Origin: Candidatus Harrisonbacteria bacterium
Lineage (GTDB): Bacteria; Patescibacteriota; Minisyncoccia; UBA6257; 1-14-0-10-44-23
Length of the DNA stretch: 6,982 nucleotides
Reading direction: 5' to 3'
Assembly: GCA_023244975.1 (NCBI GenBank)
Contig: JAHFLG010000052.1
Location: 1-6,982 of the forward strand
This document shows, piece after piece, positions 1 to 4,153 of the stretch. Position 1 is the first letter of the stretch; every line of letters starts with the position of its first letter. A program made the position numbers and the translations under genes. Below the pieces are notes generated by a model that saw only the letters and a list, made by a program, of their open reading frames with translations, was not told the origin of the DNA and made no database searches.

Positions 1-2
1 AG

Positions 3-83
3 GACGAGACTCCTCAGCAGCCCCCTGAACCGCCGAAGCTCCCGCCCTGGGAGCCTGTCGGCCCAAGTGGGTACGGATGCTGA
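3..83 (+). CDS. C-terminal end of a proline-rich ORF (partial)
   Basis: The frame is open from the left edge and ends at TGA 81-83, giving 26 residues that end in WEPVGPSGYGC. They are rich in Pro, Glu and Gln, like the acidic, proline-containing small protein at 873-992. A GC-rich hairpin follows 28 bp after the stop, as after the other two small genes of this region. That placement is the main reason to prefer this frame over another open one (frame 1, to 168). No family can be named from the tail. Confidence 0.4.
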   Translation, partial: DETPQQPPEPPKLPPWEPVGPSGYGC

Positions 84-111
84 AGCACAGCACTCCGCCC
101 CGCCCCCGCGC

Positions 112-148
112 CCCGCCCGACTCCGGCCTCGTGTCGGAGTCCGGCGGG
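112..148 (+). terminator. GC-rich hairpin after the upstream ORF
   Basis: CCCGCC (112-117) pairs with GGCGGG (143-148). After one mismatch, GACTCCG (119-125) pairs with CGGAGTC (135-141) around a 9-nt loop. The hairpin is followed by AAATTCACAATAAAATTT, not a clean T tract, so it is a terminator-like or 3'-end-protecting hairpin. The edge GGCGGGAAATT recurs at 1038-1048 after the 39-aa gene. Confidence 0.55.
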
Positions 149-164
149 AAATTCACAATAAAAT

Positions 165-192
165 TTGACACCACTCTATGCTCTGCTACAAT
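165..192 (+). promoter_or_regulatory. Sigma-70-type promoter for leader L1 and the 85-aa gene
   Basis: A perfect -35 TTGACA (165-170), a 16-bp spacer and -10 TACAAT (187-192) are visible. The predicted start, about 199, lies only a few bases before the ATG of the leader peptide at 203. The stretch TGACACCAC-CTCT at the -35 is shared with the promoter at 739-767. Confidence 0.75.
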
Positions 193-202
193 AATTTCTG
201 TT

Positions 203-268
203 ATGAAGACCTGCCAGTTTACACTTAAGATCGTCACCATTAACCCGCTCAGCCAACGGAGGTCTTAA
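203..268 (+). CDS. Putative 21-aa leader peptide of attenuator L1
   Basis: ATG 203 to TAA 266-268 encodes a 21-residue peptide beginning MKTCQFTLKI and ending QRRS. There is no SD; the predicted transcript starts about four bases upstream, so translation would be nearly leaderless. Codons 2-4 lie in the first pairing segment of the attenuator (206-212), and the last codons plus stop lie in the second (258-266). This is the geometry expected of a leader peptide whose translation chooses between RNA folds. No single amino acid dominates: there are three Thr, two Ile, and CGG-AGG Arg codons just before the stop. What it would sense is unclear. Translation itself is inferred. Confidence 0.5.
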   Translation: MKTCQFTLKIVTINPLSQRRS

Positions 269-317
269 CTATTTGCACTAAGAAATATTACAAGACCTCC
301 AATCGGAGGCCTTTTTC
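206..317 (+). promoter_or_regulatory. Four-segment transcription attenuator (L1)
   Basis: Four complementary segments lie in order: AAGACCT (206-212), GGAGGTCTT (258-266), AAGACCTCC (292-300) and GGAGG (305-309), the last followed by CC and TTTTT (312-316). Segments 2 and 3 form a perfect 9-bp antiterminator. Segments 3 and 4 form a short intrinsic terminator, CCTCC-AATC-GGAGG plus U5. Segments 1 and 2 can also pair, which would free 3 and 4 to terminate. This matches the classical 1-2-3-4 attenuator layout, upstream of the 85-aa gene. The pairings are read from the sequence; the regulation is inferred. Confidence 0.65.
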
Positions 318-333
318 GTTGTATAGAGCTCGG

Positions 334-384
334 TGTCTGACTGAATGCGAACCAGTTAGACATCGCTCTCTATGGGAGAGAGCG
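334..384 (+). promoter_or_regulatory. Two tandem hairpins in the 5' leader of the 85-aa gene
   Basis: Hairpin one is TGTCTGACTG (334-343) with CAGTTAGACA (353-362): ten base pairs including one G-U, with a 9-nt loop. Hairpin two is CGCTCTCT (364-371) with AGAGAGCG (377-384): a perfect 8-bp stem with a loop that contains the ATG at 372. They sit between the L1 terminator and the SD at 397-401. They may stabilise the mRNA or be part of a larger fold. No known RNA family was recognised. Confidence 0.5.
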
Positions 385-410
385 AAAAAAGAAATCGGAG
401 GGACCACGAG

Positions 411-668
411 ATGAGAGAGAACCCCAATCCGCCTTTCTTGTTCGTTGCAGCCGAACTCGCCCACCTCGTGGCGAATGGGCAACAGCAGGAAATCACCATT
501 CCGTCCAAGCTGAACGATGCAGATGTGAAGGCAGGCACTCGCCTGCGTCTGCGCCCTCTCAGCCACGGTCCGATCGGCGATGACATCCATGCCTGCGTCA
601 TACGGATCGTCTCCGACCGCCGAGCAGTCGTCGGCCCCTGGATCCCCCCGGATCCCAACTCGCCCTGA
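411..668 (+). CDS. Small hypothetical protein, 85 aa
   Basis: The start at ATG 411 is chosen because a strong SD, GGAGG (397-401), lies nine bases upstream. An in-frame ATG at 372 would give 98 aa but sits in a hairpin loop without an SD. The protein has no signal peptide or membrane segment. Residues 11-72 look like a small beta-rich domain: FVAAELAHLVANGQQQEITI, then a basic stretch (GTRLRLRPL, 42-50), then ACVIRIVSDRRAVV (61-74). A proline-rich tail, WIPPDPNSP, ends it. The pattern of a surface helix, an N-G turn, a strand and a later basic strand recalls compact PUA/ASCH-type RNA-binding folds, but this is only a resemblance and I do not recognise the family. It lies between leader L1 and the hairpin at 690-727, so it is probably its own transcription unit. 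Confidence 0.6.
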   Translation: MRENPNPPFLFVAAELAHLVANGQQQEITIPSKLNDADVKAGTRLRLRPLSHGPIGDDIHACVIRIVSDRRAVVGPWIPPDPNSP

Positions 669-689
669 CCAGGCGAAGCCCCCCCCTGT

Positions 690-727
690 TCCCGAACCGC
701 GCAGCCCCGTGCATGCGCGGTTCGGGA
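690..727 (+). terminator. Perfect 14-bp hairpin after the 85-aa gene
   Basis: TCCCGAACCGCGCA (690-703) pairs perfectly with 714-727 around a 10-nt loop. It lies 21 bp after the stop codon. There is no T tract on either side, so it may be a 3'-end stabiliser or a U-less terminator rather than a canonical intrinsic terminator. Confidence 0.6.
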
Positions 728-738
728 CCAACTCACCT

Positions 739-767
739 ATGACACCACACTCTTATAAAAACATAAC
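739..767 (+). promoter_or_regulatory. Probable promoter for leader L2 and the 39-aa gene
   Basis: ATGACA (739-744; 5/6 to TTGACA), a 17-bp spacer and CATAAC (762-767; 4/6) are visible. TATAAA at 754-759 is an alternative -10. It shares TGACACCAC followed by CTCT with the stronger promoter at 165-192, in the same position relative to a preceding hairpin and a following attenuator. Confidence 0.45.
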
Positions 768-783
768 CCTTATCGTCGTCGAA

Positions 784-855
784 CATGTAAACCCTTAACC
801 CAGGAGTCTATTCTTGTTTTCGCAGTTTCACAAACCCTCCTGGCGAGGGTTTTTT
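784..855 (+). promoter_or_regulatory. Antiterminator/terminator leader (L2)
   Basis: CCAGGAG (800-806) is perfectly complementary to CTCCTGG (837-843). CTCCTGG overlaps the 5' arm of an intrinsic terminator: AAACCCTC (832-839), loop CTGGC, GAGGGTTT (845-852), with the T run reaching 855. The two pairings exclude each other, as in L1. An ATG directly followed by TAA (784-789) lies upstream and could be a minimal start-stop ORF. The SD AGGAGG (861-866) of the 39-aa gene comes right after the terminator. Confidence 0.6.
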
Positions 856-872
856 CTTTTAGGAGGGATGAA

Positions 873-992
873 ATGGACGAAGATGAACAGGATCCCGAAC
901 CCGATCCCGCAGAAGAGGAACGCGCCAAGCAGGTTATGATCACTGAGATCATGACCGCGCTGGCAAATAGCGAGCGCTACCAGCGAGGGTGA
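873..992 (+). CDS. Small acidic hypothetical protein, 39 aa
   Basis: ATG 873 has a strong SD, AGGAGG (861-866), six bases upstream; the ATG at 868 is too close to it. The N-terminal half is highly acidic and proline-containing (DEDEQDPEPDPAEEE, residues 2-16). The C-terminal half can form an amphipathic helix (AKQVMITEIMTALANSERYQ, 18-37). The family is not recognised. An acidic disordered tail plus a short helix is common in small binding proteins, but no role can be assigned. The gene is flanked by leader L2 and the hairpin at 1014-1043, repeating the layout of the 85-aa gene. It ends 137 bp before the convergent - strand operon. Confidence 0.6.
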   Translation: MDEDEQDPEPDPAEEERAKQVMITEIMTALANSERYQRG

Positions 993-1013
993 CCCCGCTC
1001 CGCGCCCGCAGCA

Positions 1014-1054
1014 CCCGCCGTCGGCCTCACAGCCTCCGGCGGGAAATTATTTTA
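1014..1054 (+). terminator. Terminator-like hairpin after the 39-aa gene
   Basis: CCCGCCG (1014-1020) pairs with CGGCGGG (1037-1043), and GGC/GCC can pair inside. It is followed by AAATTATTTT, partly T-rich. The edge CCGGCGGGAAATT matches the hairpin at 112-148, suggesting duplicated intergenic modules. Confidence 0.6.
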
Positions 1055-1088
1055 AAACAAAATGGGTTGCTCGCACTACCGAGCAACC
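1050..1088 (-). terminator. Terminator of the - strand racemase operon
   Basis: Read on the - strand, GGTTGCTCG (1088-1080) pairs perfectly with CGAGCAACC (1073-1065) around a 6-nt loop, followed by CATTTTGTTTT (1064-1054). A second stem built on CTGACGG/CCGTCGG lies just before it (about 1091-1114). It closes the operon about 40 bp after the stop of the 37-aa gene and stands tail-to-tail with the + strand hairpin at 1014-1043. Confidence 0.8.
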
Positions 1089-1128
1089 TAGTAGCCGACG
1101 GATCTCCGTCAGCCGAAAAACCTGCTTC

Positions 1129-1242
1129 TCATCTCTTGTCTCGACGCATCTTTGAGATCAGCCCGTGAAGACAGATGAGTCCGATGAGTGCCAATCCGGC
1201 GAGTGCTGCCACCAGCTGGATGTTGTGAAAAAATTGTTCCAC
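1129..1242 (-). CDS. 37-aa single-span membrane microprotein
   Basis: The start is GTG (1242-1240), whose first base is the last base of the racemase TAG stop (sequence TAGTG). A one-base stop/start overlap implies translational coupling, and no separate SD is visible. The protein has a short N-terminus (MEQFFHN), one hydrophobic span at about residues 9-29 (LVAALAGLALIGLICL core) and a very basic tail, SKMRRDKR. By the positive-inside rule the tail should be cytoplasmic. The gene is the last of the operon, 41 bp before the terminator hairpin. The family is not recognised. Support comes from the coupled start, the credible membrane span with charged end, and the terminator placement. It could be a membrane anchor or partner for the racemase or the 292-aa protein; this is inference. 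Confidence 0.7.
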   Translation of the reverse strand: MEQFFHNIQLVAALAGLALIGLICLHGLISKMRRDKR

Positions 1243-1943
1243 TACCGCTGCTTTTTTGTTAACTCACGTAGGGTTGCTCGAATAAGTATTTCTGTCGAAT
1301 CTATGATGGGGATTCCTCGATTGATTTTATCTGCCACCATTTGAAGGTCTGTACAGCCAAGAAGGATCGCTTCCGCACCGCGTGTATGCAAAGCAGCCGT
1401 TAATGTTCTCATTTGGTTTTTATGCTTTTCATTTTGATTGCCGTCCAAGAGGTCTTTAATCAATTGAGATAGATATTTTTGCTCAATTTTATTTGGATAA
1501 AAAAAACTTATCTTTTGTTTTACGAACGCATCTTCATAAAGTTTTTCTTTCATGGTGGTATTTGTGCCCAAAATACCGACTTTATGTATATTAAGATTTT
1601 TTATAAAAAATGCTGTCTCCTCTAGAATATTGAGGAAAGGGATAGTTACTTCCTTGCGTATTTCTTCGATAAATTTGTGAAGTGTATTGCAAGGTAAAAT
1701 TCCGAACGTTGCCCCTGATTTTTCTAGTATTTTTGCTGCTGAAAGGAGATGTGGCAGCATTTTTTCGAGATGAATATTTTTAATAACCGCTTCGTGCTCC
1801 AATTTGAACGAAAACGGCATATTGTGAATCGTGATTGAAGGATATCTAGATTCGCCAGCAAGACGAAAATAGCGAATAAGCTCAAGGTAAACTTTTGCTG
1901 TTGTGTCGGGACCAACACCTCCAATAATGCCTACAGTTTTCAT
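1242..1943 (-). CDS. Aspartate/glutamate racemase family protein
   Basis: This 233-aa protein has the full usual length of the Asp/Glu racemase superfamily (RacX/YgeA-like). These cytosolic, cofactor-independent enzymes invert amino acids with two cysteines acting as acid/base pair. The N-terminal MKTVGIIGGVGPDTTAKVY is the family signature. The catalytic pair is visible as Cys85 in ILPCNT and Cys197 in LLGCTDL. The substrate cannot be read; members act on Asp, Glu or other amino acids. The start ATG lacks an SD and lies 36 bp after the stop of the 292-aa gene, and the stop overlaps the next gene by one base, so it is an internal operon gene. It is clearly more AT-rich than the gene before it, hinting at a mosaic operon. 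The operon promoter carries a TrpR-type operator. Confidence 0.9.
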   Translation of the reverse strand: MKTVGIIGGVGPDTTAKVYLELIRYFRLAGESRYPSITIHNMPFSFKLEHEAVIKNIHLEKMLPHLLSAAKILEKSGATFGILPCNTLHKFIEEIRKEVTIPFLNILEETAFFIKNLNIHKVGILGTNTTMKEKLYEDAFVKQKISFFYPNKIEQKYLSQLIKDLLDGNQNEKHKNQMRTLTAALHTRGAEAILLGCTDLQMVADKINRGIPIIDSTEILIRATLRELTKKQR

Positions 1944-1979
1944 AAAGATTAATTAATTTTTGCGGGGAAGGACGGCGGC

Positions 1980-2858
1980 TTAATCAGCCGGCGCGTCCTC
2001 CCCCATGCCGTCCGCAATGCCGAGATAGTTCATCAGCACGCGGAAATCACGATGAGCTCTTCTATATGTTTCTTTCTCGGCCCCTCCTCCGTTTGTTTTG
2101 AGATTTCGATAGATGTCGTGGCACCGAGCCGGACCCTCCTGTTCTAGTGTCTCAATCAGTGGCTCACCTGGTAGTGGAATGTATCCCGGCGTGTCGCAAA
2201 GCTCAGTGAAAAAATCCCCAGATGGTCCGCTCACTGTTTGTTCTGACTGGATAACTGCGAGGTAGTGGCGGATGGGCTGGAAGCGCCGCTCGGCCCTGCT
2301 CATAACATTCAGTCTTACGCCACCACCCAGGGGCCGATCAGGCCATATCCGTGAGTCATAAAGATCCTGCCATGAGTAAGGATGTGCGGCTGCATAAAGA
2401 AGGGCATTCTGCTCTCCTTGTTCTCCGCCGTGACGAAGACCTGACGCACGAAGTTTTTGAACACATTCTCCGATAGCATCCGGCGCATTCTTGAGAAGGT
2501 GCGCGACGCTCTCGAGCGCCGGCTGAACAAGATCCATACCTGCAGGAGCGGCGACGAAGTGCTCTACATTTGCCGCTGCGAGCATGTCAGTCGCTTTTCT
2601 GACGACCCGGTCATTCCCGTCAAGATCCCAGCCATTGCAGTGACGAGCTATCTTACTGGGTGCAATGATGCGCACAGTTGTCATAATGCCGCGGTTGCTT
2701 AATGCGTTGTATAACTGAATTGCTGGAAGGAATCCGGCCATGCACCGAGCCGGCGCGCCGGCTCCATGTTCGTAAGTGACGACATTGATGGTCACCAAGG
2801 GCGTATTCGAAGGTACCATAGACAGCGGATCACCTCGAATAAAGTTCACTTTCTCCAT
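1980..2858 (-). CDS. Unrecognised 292-aa protein of the TrpR-controlled operon
   Basis: I choose ATG 2858 rather than the longer 338-codon frame from 2996. AGGA lies seven bases upstream, the stop of the preceding microprotein overlaps that SD, and the extra 46 codons overlap the microprotein in another frame. No signal peptide or membrane span is seen. Residues 21-70 alternate strand, helix and strand: LVTINVVTYEHGAG, then GFLPAIQLYNALSNRG, then TTVRIIAPSKIA. This looks like the start of an alpha/beta nucleotide-binding (Rossmann or HUP-like) fold, and motifs CNGWD (about 74-78) and HPYSWQDLYD (about 159-168) stand out. I do not recognise the family and assign no reaction. It lies between a membrane microprotein and a racemase, so a role in amino-acid-derived chemistry is possible. 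Its GC content is higher than that of the racemase gene. Confidence 0.8.
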   Translation of the reverse strand: MEKVNFIRGDPLSMVPSNTPLVTINVVTYEHGAGAPARCMAGFLPAIQLYNALSNRGIMTTVRIIAPSKIARHCNGWDLDGNDRVVRKATDMLAAANVEHFVAAPAGMDLVQPALESVAHLLKNAPDAIGECVQKLRASGLRHGGEQGEQNALLYAAAHPYSWQDLYDSRIWPDRPLGGGVRLNVMSRAERRFQPIRHYLAVIQSEQTVSGPSGDFFTELCDTPGYIPLPGEPLIETLEQEGPARCHDIYRNLKTNGGGAEKETYRRAHRDFRVLMNYLGIADGMGEDAPAD

Positions 2859-2866
2859 TATTCGTC

Positions 2867-3037
2867 CTACTTTCTTCCCCAGGGCATATCCCGGGGATCT
2901 ATTTCTTTGAATCCTTCTGGGTTGATCCACATCAAGAGTTTTACTAGACAAACCGCACTCAACACACTCACTAAAAGAAAGCTGACGAGCATCCATACTA
3001 GCGACGGTCCATTATCAGAAGATTTTTTCTTACAGAT
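2867..3037 (-). CDS. 56-codon single-span membrane microprotein, non-ATG start
   Basis: The frame begins after an in-frame TAG near 3065 and ends at TAG 2869-2867. A strong SD, GGGAGGG (3047-3041), sits just before ATC 3037-3035, the only start that matches it. No ATG, GTG or TTG is in frame until ATG 2992, which would delete the first 15 residues. The protein starts xCKKKSSDNGPS, has one long hydrophobic span at about 13-38 (LVWMLVSFLLVSVLSAVCLV core), and ends in a soluble tail, NPEGFKEIDPRDMPWGRK. It contains three Trp. The stop overlaps the SD of the 292-aa gene, eight bases before its ATG, so the two are probably coupled. A hairpin at 2877-2896 (CCCC-GGG/CCC-GGGG with one bulge) covers the coupling point. 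The family is not recognised. A frameshift, or the ATG at 2992, could also explain the missing start. Confidence 0.6.
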   Translation of the reverse strand: MCKKKSSDNGPSLVWMLVSFLLVSVLSAVCLVKLLMWINPEGFKEIDPRDMPWGRK

Positions 3038-3081
3038 CGACCCTCCCTGTATAAAGACCTAAATTTCTTTTCGCTAGAAAC

Positions 3082-3181
3082 AAAAACGCCGCCTCTAGGG
3101 GCGGGTTTCGTGTTCGAAACGTGTTTAAAACTTTTTATACCAACACAAAGCGCGCCCCTCGAGATATGTGGGCGACCCGCC
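3082..3181 (-). promoter_or_regulatory. Attenuator-like leader of the racemase operon (L3)
   Basis: On the - strand an intrinsic terminator, CCGCC (3104-3100), loop CCTAGA, GGCGG (3093-3089), CGTTTTTG, lies before the first microprotein. Its 5' arm is complementary to two upstream stretches: GGCGGGT (3181-3175) with ACCCGCC (3106-3100), and AGGGGCG (3159-3153) with CGCCCCT (3103-3097), both perfect 7-bp matches. The first stretch begins inside a TGG codon of a possible leader peptide. A further hairpin, GTTTCG-AACA-CGAAAC, lies just upstream of the terminator. The pairings are seen; control by tryptophan supply is inferred. Confidence 0.55.
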
Positions 3182-3227
3182 AGCTGCAGTTCAAATATTC
3201 AATTGTTGTGTTGGGAAAACGGTTCAT
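3135..3227 (-). CDS. Possible 30-aa leader peptide with one Trp codon
   Basis: ATG 3227 to TAA 3135 gives 30 residues containing LNCSWRVAHISRG. Its single Trp codon (3182-3180) overlaps the GGCGGGT segment that can pair with the terminator arm of L3. The SD is weak or absent, and one Trp codon is fewer than in typical trp leader peptides. It lies about 60 nt downstream of the operator-bearing promoter at 3293-3321. It may not be translated. Confidence 0.3.
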   Translation of the reverse strand: MNRFPNTTIEYLNCSWRVAHISRGARFVLV

Positions 3228-3273
3228 ATAATACTCAAATCTATACACGTTGTAACGATCTCGTCCTGCCTCT

Positions 3274-3301
3274 TGTTACAGCGTACTAGTACATGATAAC
3301 A
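3274..3301. promoter_or_regulatory. TrpR-type operator A (racemase operon)
   Basis: A 28-bp dyad reads TGTTA-N4-GTACTAGTAC-N4-TAACA. The 10-bp core contains ACTAGT, the hallmark of E. coli TrpR operators. It overlaps the -10 of the - strand promoter at 3293-3321 and the predicted start at about 3286, so bound repressor should block initiation. Its reverse complement differs from operator C at one base. In the transcript TGTAAC at 3280-3275 on the - strand can also pair with GTTACA at 3256-3251. Confidence 0.8.
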
Positions 3302-3321
3302 ATGGGGTAGGAAATTGTCAA
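3293..3321 (-). promoter_or_regulatory. Promoter of the racemase operon
   Basis: On the - strand TTGACA (3321-3316), a 17-bp spacer and TATCAT (3298-3293) form a strong sigma-70-type promoter. It starts 11 bp after the trpR stop and has the same -35, spacing and -10 as the trpR promoter. The transcript leader to the first SD is about 240 nt. With no terminator visible after trpR, read-through from trpR is also possible. Confidence 0.8.
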
Positions 3322-3332
3322 TCTCCTCTCGC

Positions 3333-3629
3333 CTACTGCTTTGTCTTACTTAGCGCCTGATTAAAGCCTCCGGCTGGGTTCATCAATGTGCGCGAGCCAC
3401 GGGTGATCGTGCCTAATCCTATCCCCAACTCAAACGCGATATCCCGGTGATGCTCCCGGGCCTTCAACTTCTTAACGATTTGCCAGCGAACGGCAATTTC
3501 GCGGAGCTCAGCCGGCGTCATAATATCAGTTAAAAAATCAGTCATGACTCTCTTGTCAGTCGCCATAGCGGTTAAGATATCAATCACCTCTTTTTTATAC
3601 TGCTCCTCCTTTTTTATATCACGTTTCAT
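3333..3629 (-). CDS. trpR: Trp repressor TrpR
   Basis: This 98-aa protein is a tryptophan-responsive dimeric repressor of the TrpR fold. The core MTPAELREIAVRWQIVKKL (37-55) aligns with LTPDEREALGTRVRIVEEL of E. coli TrpR. The helix-turn-helix ELGIGLGTITRGSRTL (67-82) aligns with ELGAGIATITRGSNSL. Residues that contact tryptophan in E. coli (Thr44, Arg54, Arg84, Gly85) correspond to Thr38, Arg48, Arg77 and Gly78; Ser88 is replaced by Thr81. The N-terminus is shorter and lysine/glutamate-rich. No SD precedes ATG 3629, and the predicted transcript starts about 18 nt upstream. Its promoter carries operator B, implying autoregulation, and the next operon downstream carries operator A. The closeness to TrpR rather than to YerC/YecD-type relatives is judged by eye. 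Confidence 0.9.
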   Translation of the reverse strand: MKRDIKKEEQYKKEVIDILTAMATDKRVMTDFLTDIMTPAELREIAVRWQIVKKLKAREHHRDIAFELGIGLGTITRGSRTLMNPAGGFNQALSKTKQ

Positions 3630-3634
3630 ATTCT

Positions 3635-3662
3635 TGTATCTATGTACTAGTACATGATAACG
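3635..3662. promoter_or_regulatory. TrpR-type operator B (trpR autoregulation)
   Basis: TGTAT-N4-GTACTAGTAC-ATGA-TAACG has the same 10-bp core. Its right half, GTACTAGTACATGATAAC, is identical to operator A over 18 bp; the left flank is degenerate. It overlaps the trpR -10 and start site and ends six bases before the trpR ATG, the expected place for autorepression. Confidence 0.8.
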
Positions 3663-3682
3663 GATGGATCAGGGAGTGTCAA
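3654..3682 (-). promoter_or_regulatory. trpR promoter
   Basis: On the - strand TTGACA (3682-3677), a 17-bp spacer and TATCAT (3659-3654) are visible. The -10 lies inside operator B. The predicted start is near 3647, giving a very short untranslated leader to ATG 3629. Confidence 0.8.
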
Positions 3683-3715
3683 TACCTCAATAAAAGCCCA
3701 CATAGACTTCTGAAA

Positions 3716-3794
3716 ATAATCCGGCAATGATAATACGGCAATTGCCGTATTATCTAAATTGCCGAATTATCCCCAGAATTGCCGTATTTCCACA
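3716..3794. repeat. Five ATTGCCG repeats around a 26-bp perfect palindrome
   Basis: The motif ATTGCCG(T/A/G)ATT occurs on the + strand from 3741, 3758 and 3778, and on the - strand from 3742 and 3728. The inner pair fuses into a perfect 26-bp palindrome (3729-3754; half-site GATAATACGGCAA). Start-to-start distances are 14, 17 and 20 bp. The cluster is 35-110 bp upstream of the trpR -35, so it could bind a regulator, or act as origin iterons. Confidence 0.75.
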
Positions 3795-3884
3795 GGTTTA
3801 TTAACTTTTTGGCAATTTTTGTTTGGCGCTAAACGTTTGTATAACAAAACTATGTTTTACAGGGCTAAAAATGGCACTTTTATA

Positions 3885-3941
3885 AAATAGGCTCAAGTGT
3901 GAAACAAAATGCTAAACAGCAAACATGGTTCGAGCCTATTT
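3885..3941. repeat. 10-bp inverted repeat with 37-bp spacer
   Basis: AAATAGGCTC (3885-3894) is perfectly complementary to GAGCCTATTT (3932-3941). The spacer contains a small TGCT-AAAC-AGCA hairpin and one AGTGTGAAACA element. No T tract follows, so it is not a terminator. Confidence 0.6.
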
Positions 3942-4153
3942 CAAAAACTTTGTTTATCGGCAAACATCGATTAGTGTTAAACAATCAATTAAAAAGATTA
4001 AATTTTCGTTTTACTTCAATTTTGACACTGTCATTTGTTTAGCGTAACCACATCCTACAGTGTTAAACATTTTTTAGGTTGTAAAAAATCATGAAATTGA
4101 TGGATTTAAAACCTGTTGTATGTTTATCGTTTTACATACTACAGTTTTGAACA
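3896..4153. repeat. Dispersed AGTGTTAAACA-type repeats
   Basis: Copies are AGTGTGAAACA (3896-3906), AGTGTTAAACA (3973-3983 and 4059-4069) and AGTTTTGAACA (4143-4153). The last two belong to longer 21-mers (4050-4070 and 4134-4154) that match at 18 of 21 positions and lie 84 bp apart, eight helical turns. Partial copies AGTGTT (4250-4255) and the reverse element AACACT (4201-4206) flank the set. They suggest cooperative binding of one protein along the region. Confidence 0.6.

Noticed and set aside
330..362. T-loop-like sequence on the - strand (CTGG-TTCGCAT-TCAG), possible tRNA fragment
   Set aside because: The conserved A58 is absent, there is no acceptor stem, anticodon arm or CCA; it is better explained as the hairpin 334-362.
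288..736. Long - strand ORFs (126 and 147 codons) opposite the 85-aa gene
   Set aside because: They run antisense across the attenuator, two hairpins and a gene with a strong SD; their compositions are low-complexity and neither has an SD of its own.
804..875. In-frame upstream extension of the 39-aa gene from ATT 810 through the L2 terminator
   Set aside because: It would need a non-standard start and translation through the terminator hairpin, whereas ATG 873 has a near-perfect SD.
1165..1205. Hammerhead-ribozyme-like text (CAGATGAGTCCGATGAG)
   Set aside because: The CUGAUGA core is imperfect, no GAAA box follows in place, and the stretch is the antisense of the 37-aa membrane gene.
2859..2996. 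N-terminal extension of the 292-aa protein from ATG 2996
   Set aside because: It overlaps the microprotein in another frame, lacks an SD, and the downstream ATG 2858 has AGGA at good distance plus a coupled upstream stop.
3716..3794. CRISPR array
   Set aside because: The repeats are short, in mixed orientation and unevenly spaced; there are no spacers of uniform length and no cas genes.
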